DNA from: F1-60-MAGs149 sp044369995
Lineage (GTDB): Bacteria; Actinomycetota; Thermoleophilia; Gaiellales; F1-60-MAGs149
Assembly (NCBI GenBank): GCA_044369995.1
Contig: JBILWG010000094.1
Span: 1 to 7,277, forward strand
DNA length: 7,277 nucleotides
Direction of reading: 5' to 3'
Positions 1-7,269 of the stretch are shown one piece after another. The notes under the pieces are model-generated. The model was not told where the DNA came from. It saw only the letters and a list, made by a program, of their open reading frames with translations, and did no database searches. The translations under genes and the position numbers were made by a program. Within the stretch, counting starts at the first letter, position 1. Each line of letters opens with the position of its first letter.

Positions 1-1348
1 GGCGGCTCCGGTCGAGCCCGAGGTCGCGAGCGACGCGGAGCCCGAGGAGTCGAGCGAGGAGGCCGAGAGCGAGAAGACGCTGTTGCCTGCGCTGGCCGAG
101 GGCGAGACGAGCGCGATCGGCGAGGTGCAGGTGCTCGCCAAGGAGACGTCGCCGCCGCGGCACTTCACGGAGAACTCGCTGCTGCAGGCGATGGAGACCG
201 CCGGCAAGCTGGTGGATGAGGAGGAGCTCGCCGAGGCGATGCGCGACTCGGGGCTCGGTACGCCAGCCACGCGTGCGCAGACCATCGAGGATCTCATCTC
301 GAACCGCTACATCGAGCGCGAGGGACGGCAGCTGCGCGCCACGCCGAAGGGCTTGGCCGTGATCAAGATGCTCAGCGATCTCGACATCACGAGTCCGTCG
401 CTGACGGGCGAGTGGGAGCATCGCCTGCAGAAGATCCAGGAGGGCGAGGAGTCGAGCGAGGCGTTCATGCGCGACATCCGCGCGTACACGACCAAGATCG
501 TCGACTGGTTCGCCGATAAGGATCGCGACGCGATGAAGATCGAGCGCCGCGAGATCGGTCCGTGCCCCTGGTGCGACGGCACGATCGTCGAGATGCCCGT
601 GTCGTACTCGTGCACGTCGTACAAGTCGAAGAAGGAGCCGGGCTGCGGCTACACGTTGTGGCGCCAGCAGGGCACGAAGGAGGTCACGCCGGAGGAGGCG
701 GAGGAGCTCGTTCGCCAGAAGATCGATCCGGCGACGCTCGCCGCAGCCGGCGTCCGCGAGCTCGGCGCGCATCCGGAGACCGGTCTCGCGGTGACGGCGC
801 GGATCGGCCGTTACGGCCCGTACGTGACGGAGGCGCTGCCTGAGGATGCACCGGCCAAGGCCAAGGGCCGCACCGCGTCGCTGATGAAGGACATGACGTT
901 CGAGACCGTCACGCTCGACGATGCCGTTCGCCTGCTGATGCTGCCCCGCACGATCATGGCCGCCGACGGCGAGGAGATCATGGTCGCCAACGGTCGCTAC
1001 GGTCCGTACATCAAGAAGGGCACCGATACGCGCTCGCTCGAGAGCGAGGAGCAGCTCTTCACGCTCACGCTCGAGCAGGCCGAGGAGCTTCTCGCCAAGC
1101 CGAAGGAGCGTCGCGGCCGCTCGCAGCCCGCGACGATGGCCGAGCTCGGCCCCGACCCGGTCACCGGTGCCACGATCGCGATGAAGTCCGGACGGTTCGG
1201 CCCGTACGTCACCGATGGCGAGACGAACGCGAGCATTCCGAAGGATCTCGATCCCGGCTCCGTGACGCCGGAGCTCGCCGCGCAGCTGCTGGCCGACCGC
1301 CGTGCGGCGGGTGGCGGCAAGAAGAAGCGCGCGCCCAAGAAGAAGTAG
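1..1348 (+). CDS. topB: Type IA DNA topoisomerase, TopB (topoisomerase III)-like, C-terminal part (5' end outside window)
   Basis: Relaxes or decatenates DNA by single-strand passage in the cytoplasm. Only the 3' part is present: the frame is open from base 2 and runs to TAG at 1346-1348, so the active-site Tyr and Toprim domain lie off the left edge. An acidic Glu/Ser-rich stretch (about 2-80) precedes the PPRHFTENSLL segment and GLGTPATRA (251-277), which with SPSLTGEWE (395-421) is the TopB pattern rather than the GIGRPSTY form of TopA. A zinc ribbon follows, with Cys codons at 563, 572, 611 and 644. Then come TopA-type C-terminal repeats marked by GRYGPY (806-823), GRYGPY (992-1009) and GRFGPY (1190-1207), and a lysine-rich tail. 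A TTG at 83 is not the start, because homology-like sequence and the open frame continue upstream. Family assignment is firm; TopB versus TopA naming is less so, since the repeats and tail resemble actinobacterial TopA. Confidence 0.9.
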   Translation, partial: AAPVEPEVASDAEPEESSEEAESEKTLLPALAEGETSAIGEVQVLAKETSPPRHFTENSLLQAMETAGKLVDEEELAEAMRDSGLGTPATRAQTIEDLISNRYIEREGRQLRATPKGLAVIKMLSDLDITSPSLTGEWEHRLQKIQEGEESSEAFMRDIRAYTTKIVDWFADKDRDAMKIERREIGPCPWCDGTIVEMPVSYSCTSYKSKKEPGCGYTLWRQQGTKEVTPEEAEELVRQKIDPATLAAAGVRELGAHPETGLAVTARIGRYGPYVTEALPEDAPAKAKGRTASLMKDMTFETVTLDDAVRLLMLPRTIMAADGEEIMVANGRYGPYIKKGTDTRSLESEEQLFTLTLEQAEELLAKPKERRGRSQPATMAELGPDPVTGATIAMKSGRFGPYVTDGETNASIPKDLDPGSVTPELAAQLLADRRAAGGGKKKRAPKKK

Positions 1349-1355
1349 CTGCGCC

Positions 1356-1369
1356 AACGGGGTTCCGTT
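1356..1369 (+). terminator. Small hairpin after the topoisomerase gene
   Basis: AACGG and CCGTT pair across a GGTT loop, 7 bases after the topoisomerase stop codon. Only one extra T follows the stem, so it is at best a weak intrinsic terminator. It is called from position and pairing only. Confidence 0.25.
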
Positions 1370-1381
1370 TCGCCATCAGCG

Positions 1382-1393
1382 GGATCGCGATCC
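1382..1393. repeat. Perfect 12-bp palindrome upstream of the SSI-like gene
   Basis: GGATCGCGATCC equals its own reverse complement. It lies 33 to 44 bases before the GTG start of the SSI-like lipoprotein, just upstream of or overlapping where a -35 box would sit for the -10 box at 1415-1420. That is a typical place for an operator. It could also be a chance palindrome in GC-rich DNA; no second copy was noticed in the window. Confidence 0.35.
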
Positions 1394-1414
1394 GGTGCGG
1401 CTGCCGTCAGCGCG

Positions 1415-1420
1415 TAGATT
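1415..1420 (+). promoter_or_regulatory. -10 box of a probable leaderless promoter for the SSI-like gene
   Basis: TAGATT fits the TANNNT -10 pattern of actinobacterial housekeeping promoters. Exactly six bases separate it from the GTG at 1427, so transcription would begin at or next to the first base of the start codon. There is no convincing Shine-Dalgarno sequence before the GTG, which agrees with a leaderless mRNA. No clear -35 hexamer is visible, which is common for this promoter type. Confidence 0.5.
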
Positions 1421-1426
1421 CAGCAG

Positions 1427-1837
1427 GTGCGCATCGCCATTCCACTTCTGCTCGTCGCCCTGATTGCCGTCGCGTGCGGTGGAGGCGGTTCGGCGGCTGG
1501 TGACGGACCGACCACCGTCGAGGTGACGCTCTGGCCGCAGGGTGCGGACACCGGCGCGGCGACGATCGTGGAGGTCACGTGCGATCCGCCGGCGGGCGAC
1601 CTGCCCGACGCCGCCGCAGCCTGCACGACGCTCGCCTCGCCGGCGGGACGTGCCGCGCTCGACCCGCTCGGCCCCGATCGGATGTGCACCGAGCTGTACG
1701 GCGGCCCGGCGGAGGCGCGGATCGTGGGCACGGTCGATGGCGAGCCCGTCGACGCGCGCCTATCCCGCGTCAATGGCTGCGAGATCGAGCGCTGGCAGGC
1801 GCTCGTGGCGCTGCTCCCGGACGAGCCCTCCGTCTGA
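1427..1837 (+). CDS. SSI-like (subtilisin inhibitor-like) secreted lipoprotein
   Basis: Predicted lipoprotein of 136 residues with a Streptomyces subtilisin inhibitor-like domain, probably anchored to the outer face of the cytoplasmic membrane. Residues 1-16 form a short signal peptide (Arg2, hydrophobic run 5-16) ending in AVAC; Cys17 would be lipidated, followed by a Gly/Ser-rich linker. The SSI fold is indicated by TCDPPAG (51-57), MCTELYGGP (86-94) and NGCEI (116-120). Cys52/Cys66 and Cys87/Cys118 match the two SSI disulfides in spacing. Aligning Cys87 with the P3 cysteine of SSI puts Glu89 at P1, where known inhibitors often carry Met, Lys or Arg; this may not be a classical subtilisin or trypsin inhibitor, and a non-inhibitory role is possible. 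The GTG start is chosen because the signal peptide begins directly there and a TANNNT box sits six bases upstream. It is a lone gene, 78 bases after the topoisomerase and convergent with the dehydrogenase. Confidence 0.82.
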   Translation: MRIAIPLLLVALIAVACGGGGSAAGDGPTTVEVTLWPQGADTGAATIVEVTCDPPAGDLPDAAAACTTLASPAGRAALDPLGPDRMCTELYGGPAEARIVGTVDGEPVDARLSRVNGCEIERWQALVALLPDEPSV

Positions 1838-1844
1838 TCCTGCC

Positions 1845-1860
1845 GCGGGGTGCGCCCCGC
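1845..1860. terminator. Hairpin between convergent genes
   Basis: GCGGGG and CCCCGC form a perfect 6-bp GC stem around a TGCG tetraloop, in the 30-base gap between the stop codons of the SSI-like gene (+) and the alcohol dehydrogenase (-). A symmetric stem at a convergent junction can end transcription from both sides. No T-tract is present on either strand, so efficiency is uncertain. Confidence 0.45.
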
Positions 1861-1867
1861 CGACCGG

Positions 1868-3028
1868 TCAGCGCTCTTCGATCGCCCACGCCGCCTGGTA
1901 GCAGCGCAGGACGTCTTCGACGGTCCACGTGTGCGGGGCGACGGTGATGAAGTAATCGTCCATGGCGGCCTCGGCCAGCGCGGGGAGATCCTCCTCCTGG
2001 ACGCCCGTCGAGCGCAGCGTGGGGAAGTCGATCTCCTTGAGCAGCGCCTTGGCGGCCTTGACGGCGCGCGAGCCGTCCGTGGTGCCGTCCTCGGGTGCGC
2101 CCATGGCGTCGGCGATGCGCTCGAACAGCTCGGGCTCGGCGGTGCGGTCGATGTCCATCGTCTCGGCCATCACGAGGCCGATCGTCAGGCCGTGCGGCAG
2201 GCCGTACTTGCCGCCGATCGCCTGCGCGATCGAGTGCTCGGAGCCGCAGTCGGCGATGTTCATGCACATGCCGCCGAGCAGCGAGCAGGCCGCCATGCGC
2301 GAGCGGGCGCCCGCGTCGGCGCCGTTGCGGATGGCGGTCGGCAGCGCCTCGACGCCGTAGCGGATCGACTCGAAGGCGATGCCGTTGCCGATCGGCGAGC
2401 GCGCCGTGACGGCGACGGCGGCGATGGCCTGGGCGATCGCGTCGATGCCGGCGTACATCGTCGGCGCGGGCGGGAGGCCGTGCGTCAACTCGGGGTCGAC
2501 GATCGCGTACTTGGCGCGCACCGTCGGGTGCGCGATGCCCTTCTTGAGGTGCGTCTCGGAGTCGGTCACGACGATGCCGCCCGAGACCTCCGAACCGGTG
2601 CCCGACGTCGTCGGGACGGTGATGAACAGCACCGGCGATTCGGTGTACGTCGCGGTGCCCGCCACCCAGTCGGCGTAGGGGATGCCGCTGCCGTAGACGA
2701 GGCGTGCGGCCTTGGCGGTGTCCATCGCGGAGCCGCCGCCGACGGCGATCAGCGCGTCGGCGTTGACGTCCGTGAGGACGGCGGCACTCGCCGCGACGTC
2801 GTCGGTGGTCGGCTCGCCTGGCTCCTTGATCCACGTCGTGATCGTGCCCGGCGACTCGTTGAGGGCCTTGACGATCGCGGGGTGCTCGGCCACGGCGCGA
2901 TCGATGATCACGACGGTGCTCTTGGCGCCCTCCTCCGCGAGGATCCCGGGCAGACGGCTGATCTCGCCGTCGCCGAAGCGGATGCGGATGGGCAGGTGGT
3001 TGCCGAAGGGTGCGAGCGGCTCGAGCAT
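1868..3028 (-). CDS. Iron-containing alcohol dehydrogenase family protein with variant metal site
   Basis: Cytoplasmic NAD(P)-dependent dehydrogenase of the group III (iron-type) alcohol dehydrogenase family, 386 residues, the usual full length. The N-terminal nucleotide-binding half has GGGSAMDTAK (97-106) and PTTSGTGSE (139-147); the helical C-terminal half carries the metal site. By alignment to FucO-type enzymes (D196, H200, H263, H277), the ligands here would be Asp196, Gln200, His265 and His279, so one expected His is Gln. The extra family His four residues after the third ligand is also Gln (269). The family call is secure; substrate is unknown, and activity with iron or another metal, or without metal, cannot be decided. 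The ATG at 3028 is preferred over an upstream in-frame start at 3115 because GAGGAG lies nine bases before it, the family N-terminus begins there, and the longer form would start inside the hairpin at 3098-3141. It is downstream of lon on the same strand. Confidence 0.9.
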   Translation of the reverse strand: MLEPLAPFGNHLPIRIRFGDGEISRLPGILAEEGAKSTVVIIDRAVAEHPAIVKALNESPGTITTWIKEPGEPTTDDVAASAAVLTDVNADALIAVGGGSAMDTAKAARLVYGSGIPYADWVAGTATYTESPVLFITVPTTSGTGSEVSGGIVVTDSETHLKKGIAHPTVRAKYAIVDPELTHGLPPAPTMYAGIDAIAQAIAAVAVTARSPIGNGIAFESIRYGVEALPTAIRNGADAGARSRMAACSLLGGMCMNIADCGSEHSIAQAIGGKYGLPHGLTIGLVMAETMDIDRTAEPELFERIADAMGAPEDGTTDGSRAVKAAKALLKEIDFPTLRSTGVQEEDLPALAEAAMDDYFITVAPHTWTVEDVLRCYQAAWAIEER

Positions 3029-3037
3029 TGGGGTGGT

Positions 3038-3043
3038 CTCCTC
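3038..3043 (-). promoter_or_regulatory. Ribosome binding site of the alcohol dehydrogenase gene
   Basis: On the minus strand GAGGAG stands nine bases before the ATG at 3028. It decides between this start and the longer reading beginning at 3115. Confidence 0.6.
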
Positions 3044-3060
3044 AGACGCGTACTGGCTGG

Positions 3061-3066
3061 AGGCTA
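3061..3066 (-). promoter_or_regulatory. Possible -10 box for the alcohol dehydrogenase gene
   Basis: Minus-strand TAGCCT fits TANNNT and is preceded by GGG. It lies 32 bases before the ATG, between the lon hairpin and the ribosome binding site, as expected if the gene has its own promoter. No recognisable -35 box was seen, so this rests on one short match. Confidence 0.3.
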
Positions 3067-3097
3067 CCCGAAGCGCGTGATCCGGGGCGGCTCGCGA

Positions 3098-3141
3098 CGG
3101 GGGAGGAGGTCGCACCTGCGCGGGTGCGACGTCCTCCCCCG
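3098..3141 (-). terminator. Strong hairpin terminator-like structure after lon
   Basis: Arms 3098-3116 and 3123-3141 pair over 18 of 19 positions; the only mismatch is G3108 against G3131. The loop is six bases (3117-3122). It begins 13 bases after the lon stop codon and lies 69 bases before the dehydrogenase ATG. There is no T-tract on the lon side, as is common for hairpin terminators in high-GC actinobacteria. It probably ends or attenuates lon transcription, though an mRNA 3'-end stabilising role is equally compatible. Confidence 0.7.
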
Positions 3142-3154
3142 AGTCGTCGCTGGC

Positions 3155-5515
<2,361 letters not shown>

Positions 5516-5520
5516 GGAGG

Positions 5521-5526
5521 TTCCTC
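5521..5526 (-). promoter_or_regulatory. Ribosome binding site of lon
   Basis: Minus-strand GAGGAA ends five bases before the ATG at 5515. It supports this start over the in-frame one at 5704. Confidence 0.6.
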
Positions 5527-5575
5527 GGCGGTGCGGGTGGGTGGAGGGTGCGAAAAATCTGCTTCTGAAGGACTC

Positions 5576-5601
5576 AACGTTTCTCAGCCTACTGCCATTC
5601 C
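5576..5601 (-). promoter_or_regulatory. SigR/SigH-type ECF promoter candidate for lon
   Basis: On the minus strand GGAAT (5601-5597) and GTT (5578-5576) are separated by exactly 18 bases. This matches the GGAAT-N18-GTT consensus of thiol-oxidative and heat stress ECF sigma factors of the actinobacterial SigR/SigH group. The predicted transcription start, near 5569, leaves a leader of about 54 bases. Lon and Clp proteases belong to the SigR regulon in Streptomyces, so site and gene fit together. The motif has only eight fixed bases, so a chance match is possible. Confidence 0.5.
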
Positions 5602-5602
5602 C

Positions 5603-5615
5603 CGGATTCGATCCG
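5603..5615. repeat. Small inverted repeat next to the lon promoter
   Basis: CGGAT and ATCCG are separated by TCG, immediately upstream of the GGAAT element on the lon strand. It could be an activator or repressor half-site pair, but arms of five bases are weak evidence. Confidence 0.2.
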
Positions 5616-5703
5616 TGATGCCCCGCAGATGAATGCCCGCCTCCGTGGGACACCGTCGGCAGCGCTCCGTGCGGACCCGTCCCGCCGGCGCTGGACGACC
5701 GCA

Positions 5704-5728
5704 CGGCGGTGCGGCGGGCGCACCGCCG
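5704..5728. repeat. Perfect 10-bp hairpin in the divergent intergenic region
   Basis: CGGCGGTGCG (5704-5713) and CGCACCGCCG (5719-5728) pair perfectly around a five-base loop GCGGG. It lies about 38 bases upstream of the rightward -10-like box and is not located after any gene end, so a terminator role is not obvious. Options are an operator for a regulator of the hydroxylase operon, insulation of the two divergent promoters, or a relic. Confidence 0.45.
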
Positions 5729-5765
5729 CTGGTGACTGCGGCTGCCGCGGGGCGTCGGCTGACAC

Positions 5766-5771
5766 TATCGT
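5766..5771 (+). promoter_or_regulatory. -10-like box before the hydroxylase operon
   Basis: TATCGT fits TANNNT. Transcription would start around 5777-5780, upstream of the chosen GTG at 5832 and inside the alternative reading from GTG 5772. That makes 5772 unlikely as the start if this promoter is used. The best -35 match at an 18-base spacing is only partial (CTGCCG). Confidence 0.35.
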
Positions 5772-5814
5772 GTGGATGGTGTCCCGAATCGCCGACCTGA
5801 CGCAGGACCGTTCC

Positions 5815-5820
5815 GAGGAC
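5815..5820 (+). promoter_or_regulatory. Weak ribosome binding site of the FAD subunit gene
   Basis: GAGGAC lies 11 bases before the GTG at 5832, slightly far but usable. It is the main sequence support for that start, as no ATG is available in frame near the domain beginning. Confidence 0.35.
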
Positions 5821-5831
5821 CACGACGTCGG

Positions 5832-6749
5832 GTGCAGGCGCTGAGTTCGGTCGGGCATCCTGCGCCGCAGCCGACCCGCGCGTCGCCGGCGGCCGCGGCA
5901 TGGTCCTACGTCGCGCCGCGCACGCTCGCGGAGGCCGTCGCGGCGCTCGGCCCCGACGCGCGCATCCTGGCGGGTGGCCAGACCCTGATTCCCCAGCTGC
6001 GCCTCGGGCTGTCACAGCCACGCCGGGTCGTGGACATCAATCGCCTGCCCGGCCTGTCGGTCCTCGCGGAAGAGGACGGCATGCTCCGGATCGGCGCGCT
6101 GGTCCGCGACGCGGAGCTGGAGCGCTCGTCGCTGATCCGCGACCGCCACCCCCTGCTCTTCGAGACGGTGCGGCGCGTGGCGGACCCGCTCAGCCGCAGT
6201 CGCTCCACGGTGGCCGGTTCGCTGGCCAGTGGCGATCCAGCCGGCGACTGGGCGCCGGTGCTGTCGGTGCTCGACGCCTGCATCGACGTCGCCGGTCCGG
6301 ATGGCTCCGCGACGCTGCCCGTGCGCGGCCTGCAGGTGGGTCCGTTTCAGACCCGGCTCCGCCCGGATCAGCTCATCGTCGAGGTGCGGGTTCCGCTGCT
6401 GCAGCCCGGGCAGGGCGCGGCGTACGTGAAGATCGAGCAGCGCGCTGGCGACTACGCCGTCGGCGGTGCGGCGGTGTGCCTCACCCTGGTGGACGACGTC
6501 ATCACTGCGGCGTCGATCGGTCTGGCCAACGCGGGCCCGAGTGCGCTCAACGCCCCTGCGGCGGCGGCGCTGATCGGACGTCGCATCGACGATGAGGACG
6601 CGCTTGCCGCTGCGGCGCGTCTGGCCGGGGACAGCGCCGAGCCGAGCACCGATCTGCGGGGAACCGCGGCGGATAAGCGGCAGCTGCTCGTGGTGCTGGT
6701 CCGGCGCGCGCTCCGCCGTGCCGCCGAGCGGGCGCAGGCCACCGCATGA
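5832..6749 (+). CDS. Molybdenum hydroxylase FAD subunit (CoxM/xanthine dehydrogenase subunit M-like)
   Basis: Medium subunit of a xanthine dehydrogenase/CO dehydrogenase family enzyme; it carries FAD and passes electrons from the 2Fe-2S subunit to an acceptor. With GTG 5832 it has 305 residues, close to family length. The N-terminal FAD-binding domain starts near WSYVAPRTLAEAV (24-36) and has AGGQTL (47-52) and a DIN motif (68-70). The second FAD loop reads RSTVAGS (124-130), where the family usually has a GT(I/V/L)GG core, so two glycines are Ser125 and Ala128. The C-terminal CoxM domain shows YVKIEQRAGDYAVGGAAV (198-215) and a basic ending helix (282-303). An alternative GTG at 5772 would add 20 residues unlike the family and would touch the -10-like box. 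The stop overlaps the next gene by ATGA. Substrate cannot be inferred: CO, purines, nicotinate and other N-heterocycles or aldehydes are all used by relatives. Confidence 0.88.
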   Translation: MQALSSVGHPAPQPTRASPAAAAWSYVAPRTLAEAVAALGPDARILAGGQTLIPQLRLGLSQPRRVVDINRLPGLSVLAEEDGMLRIGALVRDAELERSSLIRDRHPLLFETVRRVADPLSRSRSTVAGSLASGDPAGDWAPVLSVLDACIDVAGPDGSATLPVRGLQVGPFQTRLRPDQLIVEVRVPLLQPGQGAAYVKIEQRAGDYAVGGAAVCLTLVDDVITAASIGLANAGPSALNAPAAAALIGRRIDDEDALAAAARLAGDSAEPSTDLRGTAADKRQLLVVLVRRALRRAAERAQATA

Positions 6750-7213
6750 GCGAGGAGCGCTGCATCTCGCTCAGCGTCAACGGCACGTCGGTCGAGGTGT
6801 CGGTCGCTCCGCAGGCGCTGCTCGTCGACGTCCTGCGCGACGACCTCGGTCTCGCGGCCACGCATCAGGGCTGCGCGGATCTGATCTGCGGCGCCTGCAC
6901 CGTGCTGCTGGACGGGCGTCCGGTCAAGTCCTGTGCCGTCCTCGCCGTGCAGGCGGACGGCGTCGACGTGCGCACCGCCGACGGACTGGAGGAGGACGAT
7001 CCGGTCGCCGTCGGCTTCCGCGAGGAGCATGGCCTCCATTGCGGCTACTGCGGACCGGGGATGATGATGAGCGCCGCAGCGCTGCTGGCGGAGCATCCGC
7101 AGCCGACGGAGGAGCAGATTCGGCAGGCGATCAGCGGCAACGTCTGCCGCTGCACGGGCTACGCGAACATCATCCGCGCGGTGCAGCACGCTGCGCGCGC
7201 CGCCGCGCCGTAG
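6746..7213 (+). CDS. Molybdenum hydroxylase 2Fe-2S subunit (CoxS-like)
   Basis: Small iron-sulfur subunit of a xanthine dehydrogenase/CO dehydrogenase family enzyme, 155 residues, complete. The plant-ferredoxin-type N-terminal domain binds one 2Fe-2S cluster with Cys43, Cys48, Cys51 and Cys63 (C-x4-C-x2-C-x11-C). The helical C-terminal domain binds the second with Cys99, Cys102, Cys134 and Cys136 (CGYC and CRC). It relays electrons from the molybdenum cofactor in the large subunit to FAD in the medium subunit. The usual QCG(F/Y)CTPG motif reads HCGYCGPG (98-105): His98 replaces a Gln that lies near the pterin in relatives, and Gly103 replaces Thr. All eight cluster cysteines remain. ATG 6746 overlaps the stop of the FAD subunit by four bases, so translation is probably coupled. 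The usual partner, a molybdopterin-binding large subunit of about 780 residues, is not in the window and should follow. Confidence 0.93.
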   Translation: MSEERCISLSVNGTSVEVSVAPQALLVDVLRDDLGLAATHQGCADLICGACTVLLDGRPVKSCAVLAVQADGVDVRTADGLEEDDPVAVGFREEHGLHCGYCGPGMMMSAAALLAEHPQPTEEQIRQAISGNVCRCTGYANIIRAVQHAARAAAP

Positions 7214-7261
7214 CCGTCGGACCCGGCGTCACCGTCACCGCACGCCGATGTCCACGTCGCG

Positions 7262-7269
7262 AGGAGGAG
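7262..7269 (+). promoter_or_regulatory. Strong Shine-Dalgarno sequence for the next gene past the right edge
   Basis: AGGAGGAG ends eight bases before the window edge, so a start codon at about 7278 would be ideally spaced. This favours the next gene, probably the hydroxylase large subunit, beginning just outside rather than at the ATG at 7248, which lacks such a site. Confidence 0.45.

Larger units (their letters stand above)
5516..5831. other. Divergent intergenic region between lon and the hydroxylase operon
   Basis: This 316-bp stretch holds no convincing gene. From left to right it contains the lon ribosome binding site, a locally A/T-richer segment (about 5551-5600) with the lon promoter candidate, a small inverted repeat at 5603-5615, a GC-rich stretch, a perfect 10-bp hairpin at 5704-5728, a rightward TANNNT box at 5766-5771, and a 22-codon open frame (5776-5844) that overlaps the chosen start of the FAD subunit gene. 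Longer open frames crossing it lack recognisable family features and are judged to be shadows. Confidence 0.6.

Noticed and set aside
3029..3115. N-terminal extension of the alcohol dehydrogenase from 3115
   Set aside because: It would start within the strong hairpin, has no family similarity, and GAGGAG nine bases before 3028 supports the shorter form.
5597..5615. A T-arm-like string (GGATTCGATCC) suggesting a tRNA end
   Set aside because: The GGTTC core is not matched, no acceptor stem partner is found about 70 bases upstream on either strand, and there are no D or anticodon arms.
5516..5704. N-terminal extension of Lon from an in-frame start at 5704
   Set aside because: The extra residues are Ser/Gly/His-rich and unlike Lon, the promoter candidate would fall inside the coding region, and a good ribosome binding site precedes the ATG at 5515.
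5772..5831. FAD subunit starting at GTG 5772
   Set aside because: The added residues are Arg/Pro-rich and not family-like, and the GTG directly touches the TATCGT box, so the codon would not lie in a transcript made from that promoter.
5629..5844. 71-codon open frame on the + strand before the hydroxylase genes
   Set aside because: It is Arg-rich, has no recognisable domain or ribosome binding site, and reads through the 5704-5728 hairpin; only its last 22 codons were kept as a low-interest note.
5584..6021. Minus-strand open frame across the intergenic region into the FAD subunit gene
   Set aside because: Low-complexity Arg/Pro/Ala translation, antisense to a gene with clear motifs, and overlapping the lon promoter candidate.
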